Below, one piece after another: positions 36,360 through 45,545 of a stretch of 64,000 nt of DNA. Under the pieces are notes generated by a model that worked only from the letters and a program-made list of their open reading frames with translations, did no database searches and was not told the origin of the DNA. Position 1 is the stretch's first letter; every line of letters begins with the position of its first letter. The position numbers were made by a program, and so were the translations under genes. Source of the DNA: COE1 sp963596435 (GTDB lineage Bacteria; Bacillota; Clostridia; Lachnospirales; Lachnospiraceae); NCBI GenBank assembly GCA_963596435.1, contig CAVBMG010000001.1:62001-126000 (forward strand), in the 5' to 3' direction.

Positions 36360-37676
36360 ATGGAAAAAATACAGCAAAATTCAGAAATTCAGAATTTAAT
36401 GAATTTCCTTGATAAAAGTGTAACAAACTATCATGCAGTACAGGAAGTGTGCACACAATTGGATGAGCAGGGCTTTGTACAATTAAGTGAAAAAGAACTG
36501 TGGAGATTAGAAGAGGGTGGGGCATATTATGTGACCAGAAATGATTCCTCTGTAATGGCTTTTCGAGTGCCTGACTGCACAGTTGAGGAGATTAAGGGCT
36601 TTCATATCTATGCAGCACATTCTGATTCTCCGGCTTTTAAGGTTAAGGAACACCCGGAAATGGAGAAGGAAGGGTGCTATGTCAGCATCAATACAGAGAA
36701 GTATGGTGGAATGATACTGAATACCTGGCTGGACAGACCACTTACAATCGCAGGAAGAGTATGTGTGGAAGAGGATGGAGATATTGTGACATATCCTGTA
36801 AAACTGAAGGATAATGCGTGTATGATTCCTAATCTGGCAATCCATATGAATCGTGAGATGAACAATGGTGTGGCATTGAATCCACAGGTTGACATGCTTC
36901 CACTTATCACCATGACAGAGGAAGGACAGGAGAAGTTCTCTCTCAATAAGGCATTGGCAGAGGCGTTGTCCAGACAAAATGGTGTAACCTACAAAGCAGA
37001 AGATATTCTATCCGGTGATCTGTATGTAGTGAACTGTGAAAAGGCAGTACTGGCAGGAGCAAAGGACGAATTTCTCATGACAGGCAGATATGATGACCTA
37101 GGATGTGTGTATGGAGGTCTTCAGGCGCTGCTTCAGACAAAGCCTGGTAATTATATAGATATATTGGCAGTATTTGACAATGAAGAGGTAGGCAGCCTGA
37201 CCAGACAAGGGGCTGATTCTACGTTCCTACCAGACACATTGCACAATATTTCAGATGGATTGAAGGTCAGTAATGCAGTGATGCGAACCTGGATCGCTGA
37301 CAGTTTCCTTCTGAGTGCAGACAATGCACATGCCTGCCATCCCAATCAGTCAGGTAAGGCAGACCCTACCAACAGACCTTATCTCAATCATGGTATCGTA
37401 TTGAAGTTCCATGGCAGTCAGAAGTACTCCACAGACGCATATTCTGCGGCTTTTGTAAAGAAAATATGCAAAGAATGTGAAGTACCGGTGCAGACTTATG
37501 CGAACCGTTCAGATATAGCTGGTGGATCTACACTGGGTAATCTGGCAATGGCACAGGTATCCATGCCGGCAGCTGATATTGGTCTGCCACAGCTGGCAAT
37601 GCACTCTGCATATGAGACAGCCGGGGTGAAAGATATTGCATATTTAATTACTTTGACGAATAAATTCTTTGAATAA
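36360..37676 (+). CDS. M18 family aminopeptidase
   Basis: 438 residues. A zinc aminopeptidase of the aspartyl aminopeptidase/LAP4 family. Metal-site motifs are AAHSDSPAFKVK (near residue 85), FDNEEVGSLTRQGA (near 275) and AMHSAYETAGVKD near the end. It cleaves acidic or neutral N-terminal residues from peptides in the cytoplasm. It lies 21 bp after radA. Ribosome site AAGGAG is 13 nt from the ATG. Confidence 0.93.
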   Translation: MEKIQQNSEIQNLMNFLDKSVTNYHAVQEVCTQLDEQGFVQLSEKELWRLEEGGAYYVTRNDSSVMAFRVPDCTVEEIKGFHIYAAHSDSPAFKVKEHPEMEKEGCYVSINTEKYGGMILNTWLDRPLTIAGRVCVEEDGDIVTYPVKLKDNACMIPNLAIHMNREMNNGVALNPQVDMLPLITMTEEGQEKFSLNKALAEALSRQNGVTYKAEDILSGDLYVVNCEKAVLAGAKDEFLMTGRYDDLGCVYGGLQALLQTKPGNYIDILAVFDNEEVGSLTRQGADSTFLPDTLHNISDGLKVSNAVMRTWIADSFLLSADNAHACHPNQSGKADPTNRPYLNHGIVLKFHGSQKYSTDAYSAAFVKKICKECEVPVQTYANRSDIAGGSTLGNLAMAQVSMPAADIGLPQLAMHSAYETAGVKDIAYLITLTNKFFE

Positions 37677-37712
37677 GTAATAAAAATGGGCTATTTTTGT
37701 GCATTTTCACGG

Positions 37713-37740
37713 TTGTTTTTTTCTTTTTCAATGTTATAAT
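37713..37740 (+). promoter_or_regulatory. Likely promoter of the cell wall hydrolase gene
   Basis: TTGTTT (37713-37718) and TATAAT (37735-37740) with a 16-bp spacer, in a T-rich stretch about 60 bp before the gene. Confidence 0.5.
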
Positions 37741-37801
37741 AATGACTTGTGTTTCAAAAATGTTACTAATTTATTAACAGAGTATGGAGGCAAGTAATTA
37801 T

Positions 37802-38443
37802 ATGTTAAAAAAAGTTGTGGGAGCCATTGCCACGCTATCGTTCATGATAGGTACACTTGGTATGGGATATCCACATGAAACTGAGAATCAACAGGAAAAT
37901 GCGTATCTGGTATACTCGGAAGCAGTCACGAGCCGAATGTCAGAAGAAACACATTCTTCGGCTCAGACAGTATCAAGAGTACAGGCGCAGGGGGCAAGAA
38001 GCATTGCAAGATATGCTAAAGAAGAGGCCCGCATACAGGAAGCAGCTATGCCGCTTGTTATGAGCAGGATAGAGGCATCCAAGAGGAAAACTTCTCTGAC
38101 AGAAGAGGAAATACAGCTTCTGCAGAAGGTAGTATCCGCAGAATCAAGGGGAGAAAGCAGCGAGACACAGTACACAGTAGCATGTGTCGTGCTCAACCGT
38201 ATCGAATCTGATATCTTCCCTGATACACTGGCAGAAGTCATTGTTCAGAGTGGACAGTTTGCCTGTGTAGAGAATGGTGCAATCTACGGCGCTCCTATTA
38301 CAGAGAGTGTTGCGGAGGCAGTAAATAAGGCACTGGATAATAACACAGTCGATGAGAATGTATTGTGGTTCCGCAGTGGACATTACCACGGATTCCATAA
38401 CAGAGCATTCCAGCTTGGCAAGATGTATTTTTCCCAGATGTAA
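37802..38443 (+). CDS. Secreted cell wall hydrolase (SleB-like Hydrolase_2 domain)
   Basis: 213 residues. A signal peptide (MLKKVVGAIATLSFMIGTLG) is followed by a Lys/Arg/Glu-rich linker and a Hydrolase_2 domain from about residue 100. The putative catalytic Glu lies in VVSAESRGES, and VACVVLNRIES and FACVENGAIY are family motifs. These enzymes are lytic transglycosylases such as spore-cortex SleB, but the form here has no peptidoglycan-binding domain, so a vegetative wall role is as likely. Start 37802 is preferred to 37784 because GGAGG lies 11 nt ahead and the signal peptide begins there. Confidence 0.86.
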   Translation: MLKKVVGAIATLSFMIGTLGMGYPHETENQQENAYLVYSEAVTSRMSEETHSSAQTVSRVQAQGARSIARYAKEEARIQEAAMPLVMSRIEASKRKTSLTEEEIQLLQKVVSAESRGESSETQYTVACVVLNRIESDIFPDTLAEVIVQSGQFACVENGAIYGAPITESVAEAVNKALDNNTVDENVLWFRSGHYHGFHNRAFQLGKMYFSQM

Positions 38444-38445
38444 GC

Positions 38446-38477
38446 AAAACGGACAGGTCGAAGGAACTGTCCGTTTT
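38446..38477 (+). terminator. Rho-independent terminator
   Basis: AAAACGGACAG (38446-38456) and CTGTCCGTTTT (38467-38477) pair perfectly over 11 bp with T residues at the end. Confidence 0.85.
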
Positions 38478-38791
38478 CTGCATTATATCTGGATGTCAAG
38501 CCTTAGCATATAATTTAAATATTGGAAATTGCGGTAATTTCGTAATTATCGTTAATGAATGTCAATAAAAAATATCTATTGTTCTTATAGTTTTTGTGCT
38601 ATACTATATATAGAAAAAGTAAAAAAATGAGATATTTTTATTCTATGCCATCATCTATCATATAAACATATATGATTTTCTTAATAGAAATGGAGAAAGA
38701 TAACTAAAGTCCTGATTAAAAGACATTTTCACCAGAGAATATTCCTTTAAGGCTTTCTCTGAGATTTGAGGAGAAAGAAAGGAAAAGAAAA
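38478..38791. other. AT-rich intergenic stretch before the Rpn nuclease gene
   Basis: No gene is visible. A TATACT box at 38600-38605 may be part of a promoter, but its -35 spacing is poor. The last part has a small AGAGAA/TTCTCT hairpin just before the ribosome site. Confidence 0.5.
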
Positions 38792-39589
38792 ATGATTAAA
38801 AAAGACTTTAAAGACCTGAAATTTACTGACGATTTTATATTCTGTAAAATTCTGTCAACAACTCCTAAGTTATGCAAGGAACTGATTGAATTAATTCTTG
38901 GAATTAAAATCAGGGATATCAAAGTATCCGAAAGTCAAAAAGCGATAAATCAGACTTATGATGGCAAAGGCGTAAGATTTGATGTATATCTGGAAGATAA
39001 CACAAATACTGTTTACGATATCGAAATGCAGACAACGCTGCAGAAAGATATGGGTAAGCGTACCAGATACTATCAGGGCATGATTGATTTGAACCTCATT
39101 GAAAGAGGTGCAAAATACAGTAAACTGAAAAAGACATTCATCATATTTATATGCCTCAATGTACCTTTCCCAGGTAAATTACCTGTATATACTTTCAATA
39201 ATATCTGTGAGGAAAATAAATCAATCTATCTTGATGATGATGCAACGAAAGTAATCATCAATGCAAATGGAAACCGAACGGGTCTGTCACATGATATGTG
39301 TGCATTCCTGGATTTCTTACAAAACAAAGCCCCGCACAGTGAATTTACCGAAGAATTACAACGAGCCGTAGAAAAAGCAACCAATAATGAAGAATGGGAG
39401 GTCGAGTATATGACAATGGCAATGAAAATCCAAGAAGAACGTGAAGAAGCTAAGATTGAAAATACTATTAAATTATTGTCAGAATTCCAATGGACAAAAG
39501 AAAATATAATCAATAAATTAATAAAAGATTTTGACCTTTCTGAAGAAGAAGCTCTTGAATGTTATAACCGATATTTATCTGAACATTAA
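38792..39589 (+). CDS. Rpn family PD-(D/E)XK nuclease / transposase-like protein
   Basis: 265 residues. Opening LKFTDDFIFCKIL and the nuclease core RFDVYLEDNTNTVYDIEMQ, which holds the Asp and Glu-x-Gln of the PD-(D/E)XK fold, are typical of the Rpn (recombination-promoting nuclease) family. The C-terminal part is helical. Such genes are often multi-copy and mobile; no terminal repeats or target duplication were found, so it is not called an insertion element. It has its own terminator. Confidence 0.85.
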   Translation: MIKKDFKDLKFTDDFIFCKILSTTPKLCKELIELILGIKIRDIKVSESQKAINQTYDGKGVRFDVYLEDNTNTVYDIEMQTTLQKDMGKRTRYYQGMIDLNLIERGAKYSKLKKTFIIFICLNVPFPGKLPVYTFNNICEENKSIYLDDDATKVIINANGNRTGLSHDMCAFLDFLQNKAPHSEFTEELQRAVEKATNNEEWEVEYMTMAMKIQEEREEAKIENTIKLLSEFQWTKENIINKLIKDFDLSEEEALECYNRYLSEH

Positions 39590-39610
39590 CAGGAGGCAAG
39601 CTCATATGAC

Positions 39611-39641
39611 AATAGCTGTTAAAATATGGCAGCTATTTTTT
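39611..39641 (+). terminator. Rho-independent terminator
   Basis: AATAGCTG (39611-39618) and CAGCTATT (39630-39637) followed by six T. Confidence 0.8.
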
Positions 39642-40070
39642 GCTTATTTCCAAAACTTACCGTAATAGTTGAAAATTTGCTGTTTATATGCTACAATTGG
39701 TAATATAAAAGTAGTACCGATGAATGGTTTGCCTACAAAGTTATAAAAGTAACCCCTTTCGTTAGCCTTATTATTGCCTAACAAAAGGGGTTCACTTCAT
39801 ATTAGGATGGTTATTTTTATATTCAAAATTACTTCTTTCTGAAGTATGCTGCAATTGCACCATGAGAGTACAGAACTGAATGAGTTCTGCCTATATAATG
39901 TACATAGCCTTTATCCTTTCGTATATTTCCCATTCGGTGTCCTCTTTTCATGGAAGTTTTTGAAATCTATATTTCCAGCGATACAAGCAAATGTCCACCG
40001 TTATGGTACTAGCTATTATCTGATATAAAAGTGCAAAATGAATTTCCTTAACAGATAGGAGTTGAAATTA
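39642..40070. other. Gene-poor stretch with a long inverted repeat
   Basis: Arms 39751-39765 and 39778-39792 pair over 15 bp with one mismatch (AACCCCTTTCGTTAG against its complement) around a 12-nt loop. A 60-codon frame (39846-40028) has no ribosome site and no recognisable product. The hairpin could be a bidirectional terminator or the relic of a small element. Confidence 0.55.
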
Positions 40071-41147
40071 TTGATAAAAATTATCCATTGTGCAGACCTG
40101 CATTTAGACTCTCCGATGGAGACACACATGACTGAAGAACAGGCATCAACTAGAAATACGGAAATTATTCATTCTTTTCTTAGACTGACGGAATATGCAG
40201 CCAAGAATGATGTGCAGGCAGTTATTATTGCAGGTGATATGTTTGATGGTGAACGTGTCAAGACTAGAACAGTAGATGAGGTTTTAGATGCTATATATCG
40301 TACACCCAAAGTAGATTATTTATATCTTGTTGGCAATCACGATGAGGCAGCACATGCATTTGCTGACCATGTTTTGCCTGACAACCTCAAAATATTTGAC
40401 AAGGAATGGAAAACATATGAGTATGAGGGAGTATCTATTTCTGGTATTGAAATTTGTGAAGCCAATGCGAGGTCTCTTTATTTAAATGTGCCTTATAAGG
40501 AAAATGCTATAAATATTATTACTTTACATGGTCAGGTTGGTTCTGTCTCTGGTGTTGATCAGGTAAATATTTCTCAGTTAAAAAACAAAGGTATTGATTA
40601 TCTTGCTCTGGGACATCTGCATACCTATTCAGAACAATCACTAGATAGTGAGGGTATTTATTGTTATTCTGGATGCTTGGAAGGACGTGGATTTGACGAA
40701 TGTGAGGCTAAGGGTTTTGTTTTGCTTACAATAGAAGCTGGGCGTATTCAGCACGAATTTGTTCCTTTTTCCTGCAGGCAATTGCATCGTATTTCGGTAG
40801 ATATTACTGGACTGACAAAAAATTCAGAGATTGGTCAGAAAATGAAAGAGGTTACACAAAACATTAGTTCTGAAGATATGGTCGAATTTGTTTTATATGG
40901 AGGTGTAGACCCTACAGCCAATATTGCTGTATCATATTTGAAAAACCTTATAAAGAGAGAGTTCTTCTTTGTCAAGGTTAAGGATGAAACTCGCATGACA
41001 ATAAATCCAGAGGATTATAAAAATGATATTTCACTTAAAGGTGAATTTATACGTTTAATTTTAAATTCTGATATCAGTGAGGAAGACAAGGCGGCAATCA
41101 TACGTATAGGTATGCAGGCATTGATGGGGGAGGAAATTACACTATGA
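40071..41147 (+). CDS. YhaO/SbcD-like metallophosphoesterase (DNA repair exonuclease)
   Basis: 358 residues. Calcineurin-like nuclease motifs are in order: CADLHLDSP, GDMFDG, GNHDE, LHGQVG and GHLHT. It would be the nuclease subunit of an SbcCD/Mre11-Rad50-like complex with the next gene. Start TTG 40071 is preferred because AGGAG lies 9 nt ahead; a TTG at 40062 is the alternative. It overlaps yhaN-like by 4 bp. Codon use in this pair is richer in T-ending codons (GTT, CGT, TTT) than in the genes to the left, which suggests a different origin. Confidence 0.87.
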   Translation: MIKIIHCADLHLDSPMETHMTEEQASTRNTEIIHSFLRLTEYAAKNDVQAVIIAGDMFDGERVKTRTVDEVLDAIYRTPKVDYLYLVGNHDEAAHAFADHVLPDNLKIFDKEWKTYEYEGVSISGIEICEANARSLYLNVPYKENAINIITLHGQVGSVSGVDQVNISQLKNKGIDYLALGHLHTYSEQSLDSEGIYCYSGCLEGRGFDECEAKGFVLLTIEAGRIQHEFVPFSCRQLHRISVDITGLTKNSEIGQKMKEVTQNISSEDMVEFVLYGGVDPTANIAVSYLKNLIKREFFFVKVKDETRMTINPEDYKNDISLKGEFIRLILNSDISEEDKAAIIRIGMQALMGEEITL

Positions 41148-44100
41148 GGTTGATTAGGTGCCATATTGAAAACTTTGGTGTTCTTTCCAACTTTGATTTT
41201 GATTTTGGAAAAGGTTTGACTTCTATTTGTGAGAATAATGGTTTTGGTAAGAGTACCTTTGCTGCCTTTATTAAAGCAATGTTTTATGGATTTCCTCGTA
41301 CAGGTGCTCGTAATATTATAGATAATGAACGTAAGCGTTATGATCCATGGCAGGGTGGAAAGTATGGAGGATATCTCGAATTTGAGACCCAAGACGTTTG
41401 TTACCGTGTTACACGTTATTTTGGTAAGACGGCTGCAAAGGACACTTTCTCATTACTGGATTTGACTAATCGTATGCCAAGTACAAAGTTCTCAGAAAAA
41501 TTAGGTGATGAACTTTTTCAGTTAGATGCTGACTCTTTTGCTAGAAGTACATATGTTCCGCAATTGCTGACCGCTGAAATGGAAGCTACTACTTCTATTA
41601 GGACAAAGCTGAGCAATTTGGTAGATGATACTAACGACCTCAGTAATTATGATACAGCAGAGAAAAAGCTACGTGACTATCGTACAAGATTCCGGGCTTA
41701 TCGTGGTGATGGTGGGACTATCAATGATCTAAGAAGGAAATATCTAGACCTTGATAATCAAAAATATCAGGCGGAACAACAAAAGCCGAGGTTGAAAGAA
41801 ATCATAGATGATATTGAACAGTTGAATAGTGAAAAAACATCTAAAACGTATGAAATAAACGATTTACGAGAAAAGATGCGTTTTGCATCGGAGCAGAAAG
41901 CTCGACAGGTTAATCAAAAGCAATTTGATGAGTTACGTGAAGATGTTGCCCAGAAACAGCAGTACTTACAGGAGATGGATGCCAAATATCCGGCTGGATA
42001 TCCAACCATCAATGAGATTAAAGAACAGCGTGAGAAGCTTGGTATAATTCAGCAAGAAGATAATCGTCTTAAGGAATTAAAGCTTAGTAGTTCAGATAAA
42101 GAAATAGTTGATACTGAGAAACAATGGTTTTCAGATACAGATAAGGTGGCTTTGGATATAGAGTGCTGTGATGAGGACTGTAAGGAACTTGGTAAAGTTT
42201 CTACAAAAATGACTGCGCAGATGTTACCAGAAGAACTTAACCAGTTGGATATATTGTCTAAAAGGTTCGAGTCTGAAATCCCTTCTGAAATAGAATTGCA
42301 AAGTTATATGACTCTTTCAGAGGAACTTAATAATATGCAGAGGCAGCTTGAAAATCTTTCAACGCCAACTGATAGTCAAAATGATCTTGCACGATTAAAA
42401 AAATTATTCACATGTGGAATACCAGATGAGGGTGTTCTGACGGCTTGTGAGCAAGATCAACATGACCGCGATGTATTGATTCAGAGTCGAAGTGCATATA
42501 TTTTTCCGGAAGAAGACCAGAAACAGCTTGATGCTCTAAAAAGAACCTTTGCCACAGATGTTCCTAAGGAAGAAGAGATTCAGAAAAATCAAAGGGATAG
42601 CCGCCGTATAGCAGAATTAATAGCTAAAAAGAACATGCAAACAATGACTATGCAAGAAGCACCAATACGTGAAGCTAAGTCGGTATCTAAAATACCCGTT
42701 ATTTGTGGTAGTATAGGTGCGATATTGTTAGTTCTGGGAATTGCATGCTTTGTGATGAGCCAATTTGTTCTTGGAGTTATTTTGCTTGCTAGTGGTTTTG
42801 TAGTTTTGCTTGTTGCATTCTGGATACATTTCAATTCATTAATCGGTAATCAAAAGCTAAAAGTTGCTCCTGTTATTACAGCAAGCGCTATTTCAGATGA
42901 AGAAAATCAGGAACTTTACAATTTACAGCATTCGGTTAATGATTTTCTGCTTCGCTTTTATGATAATGCAACAGAACCAGATAATAAGCTTGTTCAATTA
43001 CTCATTGATACTAAGTCTTATGCAGAACTGAGTGCTAAGAAAATTGCTGCTGAGAATGAATTGAAGAAGATTGATGCCAATATTGATGTTAAAAATCAGG
43101 CTATTCAGTCGTTGTATGAACAGTATTTTCACGATGAACCATATCACGATGATTTTGTAAAAGTATTACGTGAAAGCAGCAAGCAATATCATGCCTTAAT
43201 TGCGGAAGCCGATGCTATCATGTCCAAACGAAAAGAACTGAGCACACAGATTGATGATTCATGCACACAGATTGTATCTATATTGCATAGGTATTATCCG
43301 GATGAACTGCCCGACGATCTACACCAAGGGATTCGAGAGCTGAGTAGTGAAGTTAAAACTTATAATGACCTTAAATTTAAGGAACAGGCTATGATGGAAG
43401 GCAATGTAGAATCTAAGGAACGTGCAGAGGAATTGATGGCAAAGATTAGGGAAGTTCTTCTTTCTTATAATGCTTTAGAACAGACTTTGCCATTTGATAC
43501 ATGCTTACTGAACCTTCGAAAGAGATTCGATCATTATAAGGAAGCATCAGAGAGAGTTATGCGTTATACAAGTGAATTTGAAGCTTCATCTTTACGAAAA
43601 TCTCAGGCAAATATATCAGTTGAACAGTTTTTGGAGATGTATCAACTTTTAGATGATACACCCAAGAACCTTATTGATTGTGTTGATGAGGATATTAGAG
43701 TCAGGTCAAACACAAAGGAGGCTCTTGATGAGGCACAGAGTAGGTTGAAAAAGTTCCTGGAAGAAAATCCGGATTTTGAGGCAGAAGTTGTTAGCTGCGA
43801 AGGAGATTTAGCTGACCCTAAGGTTTTGCAAATGTCTGAAAAAGAGATTCAGGAACATATTGAGACTATAGATACAAAGCTACGTGAATTGCGTCAGGAA
43901 CGTGATCGTATCTGCCGTTCTGTTGAGAATATTTCTTCTTGGGAAGACAATATGGCTCGTATCAAAATTGAACAGGAAGAAGATGAAAAGAGGTGTTTTC
44001 TTGCTGAACAGGCGCTTGCTTTTCTAAGTCAGGCAAAAGATAACTTAGCCAACAGCTATGTAGGAAAGGTTGAACGTGGTTTTGAAAATTATGCTAATAA

Positions 44101-44401
44101 GCTTATGGGTGAACAACTAGGCAATGTCATGGTTGATAAAAGTTTGCACTTATATATTGATGAAAAAGGTGCTGCACGCGAAGTTGGAAGCTTTTCTACG
44201 GGAACAATTGATGGTATCATGCTGTGTATGCGATTATCACTTGTAGATGCTCTTTTTGGTGATGAGAAGCCTTTTTTAATTCTTGATGATCCCTTTGTAA
44301 ATTTAGACAACGAACATACAAAGCGCGCTTTGGAAATGCTTGAAAAGATTGCCCAAGATCATCAAGTAGTGTATCTGGTGTGTAATACAAGTAGGCAATA
44401 A
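41144..44401 (+). CDS. YhaN/SbcC-like AAA ATPase with coiled coil and membrane hairpin
   Basis: 1085 residues. Walker A (NNGFGKST) is at the N-terminus and Walker B (FLILDDPFVNLD) at the C-terminus, with about 900 residues of coiled coil between, as in Rad50/SbcC. In the middle (about residues 515-560) two hydrophobic helices replace the zinc hook, as in the YhaN branch, so the coiled coil may be fixed to the membrane. With the nuclease before it, it would process DNA ends. A strong terminator follows. Confidence 0.85.
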   Translation: MRLIRCHIENFGVLSNFDFDFGKGLTSICENNGFGKSTFAAFIKAMFYGFPRTGARNIIDNERKRYDPWQGGKYGGYLEFETQDVCYRVTRYFGKTAAKDTFSLLDLTNRMPSTKFSEKLGDELFQLDADSFARSTYVPQLLTAEMEATTSIRTKLSNLVDDTNDLSNYDTAEKKLRDYRTRFRAYRGDGGTINDLRRKYLDLDNQKYQAEQQKPRLKEIIDDIEQLNSEKTSKTYEINDLREKMRFASEQKARQVNQKQFDELREDVAQKQQYLQEMDAKYPAGYPTINEIKEQREKLGIIQQEDNRLKELKLSSSDKEIVDTEKQWFSDTDKVALDIECCDEDCKELGKVSTKMTAQMLPEELNQLDILSKRFESEIPSEIELQSYMTLSEELNNMQRQLENLSTPTDSQNDLARLKKLFTCGIPDEGVLTACEQDQHDRDVLIQSRSAYIFPEEDQKQLDALKRTFATDVPKEEEIQKNQRDSRRIAELIAKKNMQTMTMQEAPIREAKSVSKIPVICGSIGAILLVLGIACFVMSQFVLGVILLASGFVVLLVAFWIHFNSLIGNQKLKVAPVITASAISDEENQELYNLQHSVNDFLLRFYDNATEPDNKLVQLLIDTKSYAELSAKKIAAENELKKIDANIDVKNQAIQSLYEQYFHDEPYHDDFVKVLRESSKQYHALIAEADAIMSKRKELSTQIDDSCTQIVSILHRYYPDELPDDLHQGIRELSSEVKTYNDLKFKEQAMMEGNVESKERAEELMAKIREVLLSYNALEQTLPFDTCLLNLRKRFDHYKEASERVMRYTSEFEASSLRKSQANISVEQFLEMYQLLDDTPKNLIDCVDEDIRVRSNTKEALDEAQSRLKKFLEENPDFEAEVVSCEGDLADPKVLQMSEKEIQEHIETIDTKLRELRQERDRICRSVENISSWEDNMARIKIEQEEDEKRCFLAEQALAFLSQAKDNLANSYVGKVERGFENYANKLMGEQLGNVMVDKSLHLYIDEKGAAREVGSFSTGTIDGIMLCMRLSLVDALFGDEKPFLILDDPFVNLDNEHTKRALEMLEKIAQDHQVVYLVCNTSRQ

Positions 44402-44415
44402 GTAATTGCTATGAG

Positions 44416-44460
44416 GAACTGCACTATAACAATTTAATTGTTGTGATGCAGTTCTTTCTT
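44416..44460 (+). terminator. Rho-independent terminator
   Basis: A 17-position stem between GAACTGCA (44416-44423) with its extension and TGCAGTTC (44446-44453), followed by T-rich sequence. Confidence 0.8.
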
Positions 44461-44524
44461 ATTATTGACGTATGAAGAAGATATTGCTATACTAATGTAT
44501 ATGTATTTAAGAAAGGCAGACATT

Positions 44525-44746
44525 ATGAGTTGTTTTAATGAAGACCGTGCAACATTAAATGAACAGGCAGCGAATCTGGATAAGGCATTACAGACATGTG
44601 GATTTGATGCAGTATTACAGGAAGCTTTTGAGAATGGTATGAATCTGGATGAGATCAGCTATGTGCTGAATACACATACTGAGAGAACCGTTCGCCGTTA
44701 TATTGTTCAGGCTCAGTTAAAGAGAGCTGCGAATAAAGATAAATAA
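44525..44746 (+). CDS. Small helical protein with HTH-like end
   Basis: 73 residues starting MSCFNEDRATLNEQAANLDK. The C-terminal half (NLDEISYVLNTHTERTVRRY) looks like a helix-turn-helix that recognises DNA. ATG 44525 is used because AAAGG lies 8 nt before it; an upstream in-frame start at 44465 has no ribosome site. Function unknown. Confidence 0.6.
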   Translation: MSCFNEDRATLNEQAANLDKALQTCGFDAVLQEAFENGMNLDEISYVLNTHTERTVRRYIVQAQLKRAANKDK

Positions 44747-44771
44747 ATTTAATTTTTTTGAAAATAATACT

Positions 44772-44801
44772 TGCATTTTGGAAGATATGTATGCTATAAT
44801 A
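44772..44801 (+). promoter_or_regulatory. Promoter of tRNA-Trp
   Basis: TTGCAT (44772-44777), an 18-bp spacer and consensus TATAAT (44796-44801), about 40 bp before the tRNA. Confidence 0.6.
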
Positions 44802-44841
44802 ACATTCGTCGGTGAGAAAGAGTTACATAACTATCCAATAT

Positions 44842-44912
44842 AGGGGTATAGTTCAGCGGTAGAACAGCGGTCTCCAAAACCGTCAACGTGAGTTCGATTC
44901 TTACTACCCCTG
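44842..44912 (+). tRNA. trnW: tRNA-Trp (anticodon CCA)
   Basis: Acceptor arms AGGGGTA and TACCCCT pair over 7 bp. The D arm is GTTC/GAAC, the anticodon loop is CTCCAAA and the T loop is TTCGATT. CCA is not encoded. The anticodon reads UGG, tryptophan. Confidence 0.93.
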
Positions 44913-44919
44913 CTAATTA

Positions 44920-44963
44920 AAAATCTGCAAGATTCAATGATTATGAATCTTGCAGATTTTTTT
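44920..44963. terminator. Bidirectional terminator
   Basis: A perfect 17-bp stem (44920-44936 with 44944-44960) with T-runs on both strands. It can end the tRNA on the plus strand and the SH3 protein gene on the minus strand, whose stop is at 44973. Confidence 0.92.
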
Positions 44964-44972
44964 GTTGTCTGA

Positions 44973-45515
44973 TTATTCCAAAGGTACGATACAGCGTCTG
45001 GAACAATATCCTGTTATATCTCCATAGATTACCTGTACCCATTCTTCATTTTCTTCATTAATTACCATACCTGAATTGCCAGATGGAATCTTACCGATAA
45101 TCTCAGCGTCCATGGACGGGGCGATACGGATGTTCAATCTTTTATTTCCATAATAGGCAAATGGATAGGAATTATTATTCACCACTTCCCCAATTGCTTC
45201 TTCTGTTGTCTCTTCTACAGTTTCTTCTGTTATCACTTCTGTTGTTTCAGCTTCTGTAAATTCTTCACTTTCTACTTCTTCTACAGTCTCTGTGGCGGAT
45301 TCGGTCTCGATTATACTTTCAGGTTCAGATTCCACGGTATCTACTGCAACAGCAAATTCTTCATCCGGTGCAGGAAGTACAGTTATCGAAGAAACGATTT
45401 CCTGATTGGATTCAGGAGCAGAGCCTATCTGAAAATATTTTATGCATATAAGACATAATAGAAAAGCACACAGATGAATGATACACAATGAGATTAATGT
45501 TTTTTTACGATCCAT
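44973..45515 (-). CDS. Membrane-anchored SH3-domain protein
   Basis: 180 residues. An N-terminal membrane segment (about 8-27) is followed by a Glu/Thr/Ser-rich linker and an SH3 domain (about 115-180; KRLNIRIAPSMDAEIIGKIP and WVQVIYGDITGYCSRRCI). It probably reaches into the wall. On the minus strand AAAGGA precedes the ATG, 30 bp after the sensor kinase gene, so the two form an operon pointing away from the CIS genes. A role in that system is possible but not shown. Confidence 0.8.
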   Translation of the reverse strand: MDRKKTLISLCIIHLCAFLLCLICIKYFQIGSAPESNQEIVSSITVLPAPDEEFAVAVDTVESEPESIIETESATETVEEVESEEFTEAETTEVITEETVEETTEEAIGEVVNNNSYPFAYYGNKRLNIRIAPSMDAEIIGKIPSGNSGMVINEENEEWVQVIYGDITGYCSRRCIVPLE

Positions 45516-45545
45516 GATTGTAATCCTTTCATAATATTGAAAATA

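Noticed and set aside
38792..39589. Calling the Rpn nuclease gene an insertion sequence
   Set aside because: No terminal inverted repeats or target-site duplication could be found around it.
39846..40028. 60-codon plus-strand frame
   Set aside because: No ribosome site, no recognisable protein pattern; lies in a gene-poor stretch.
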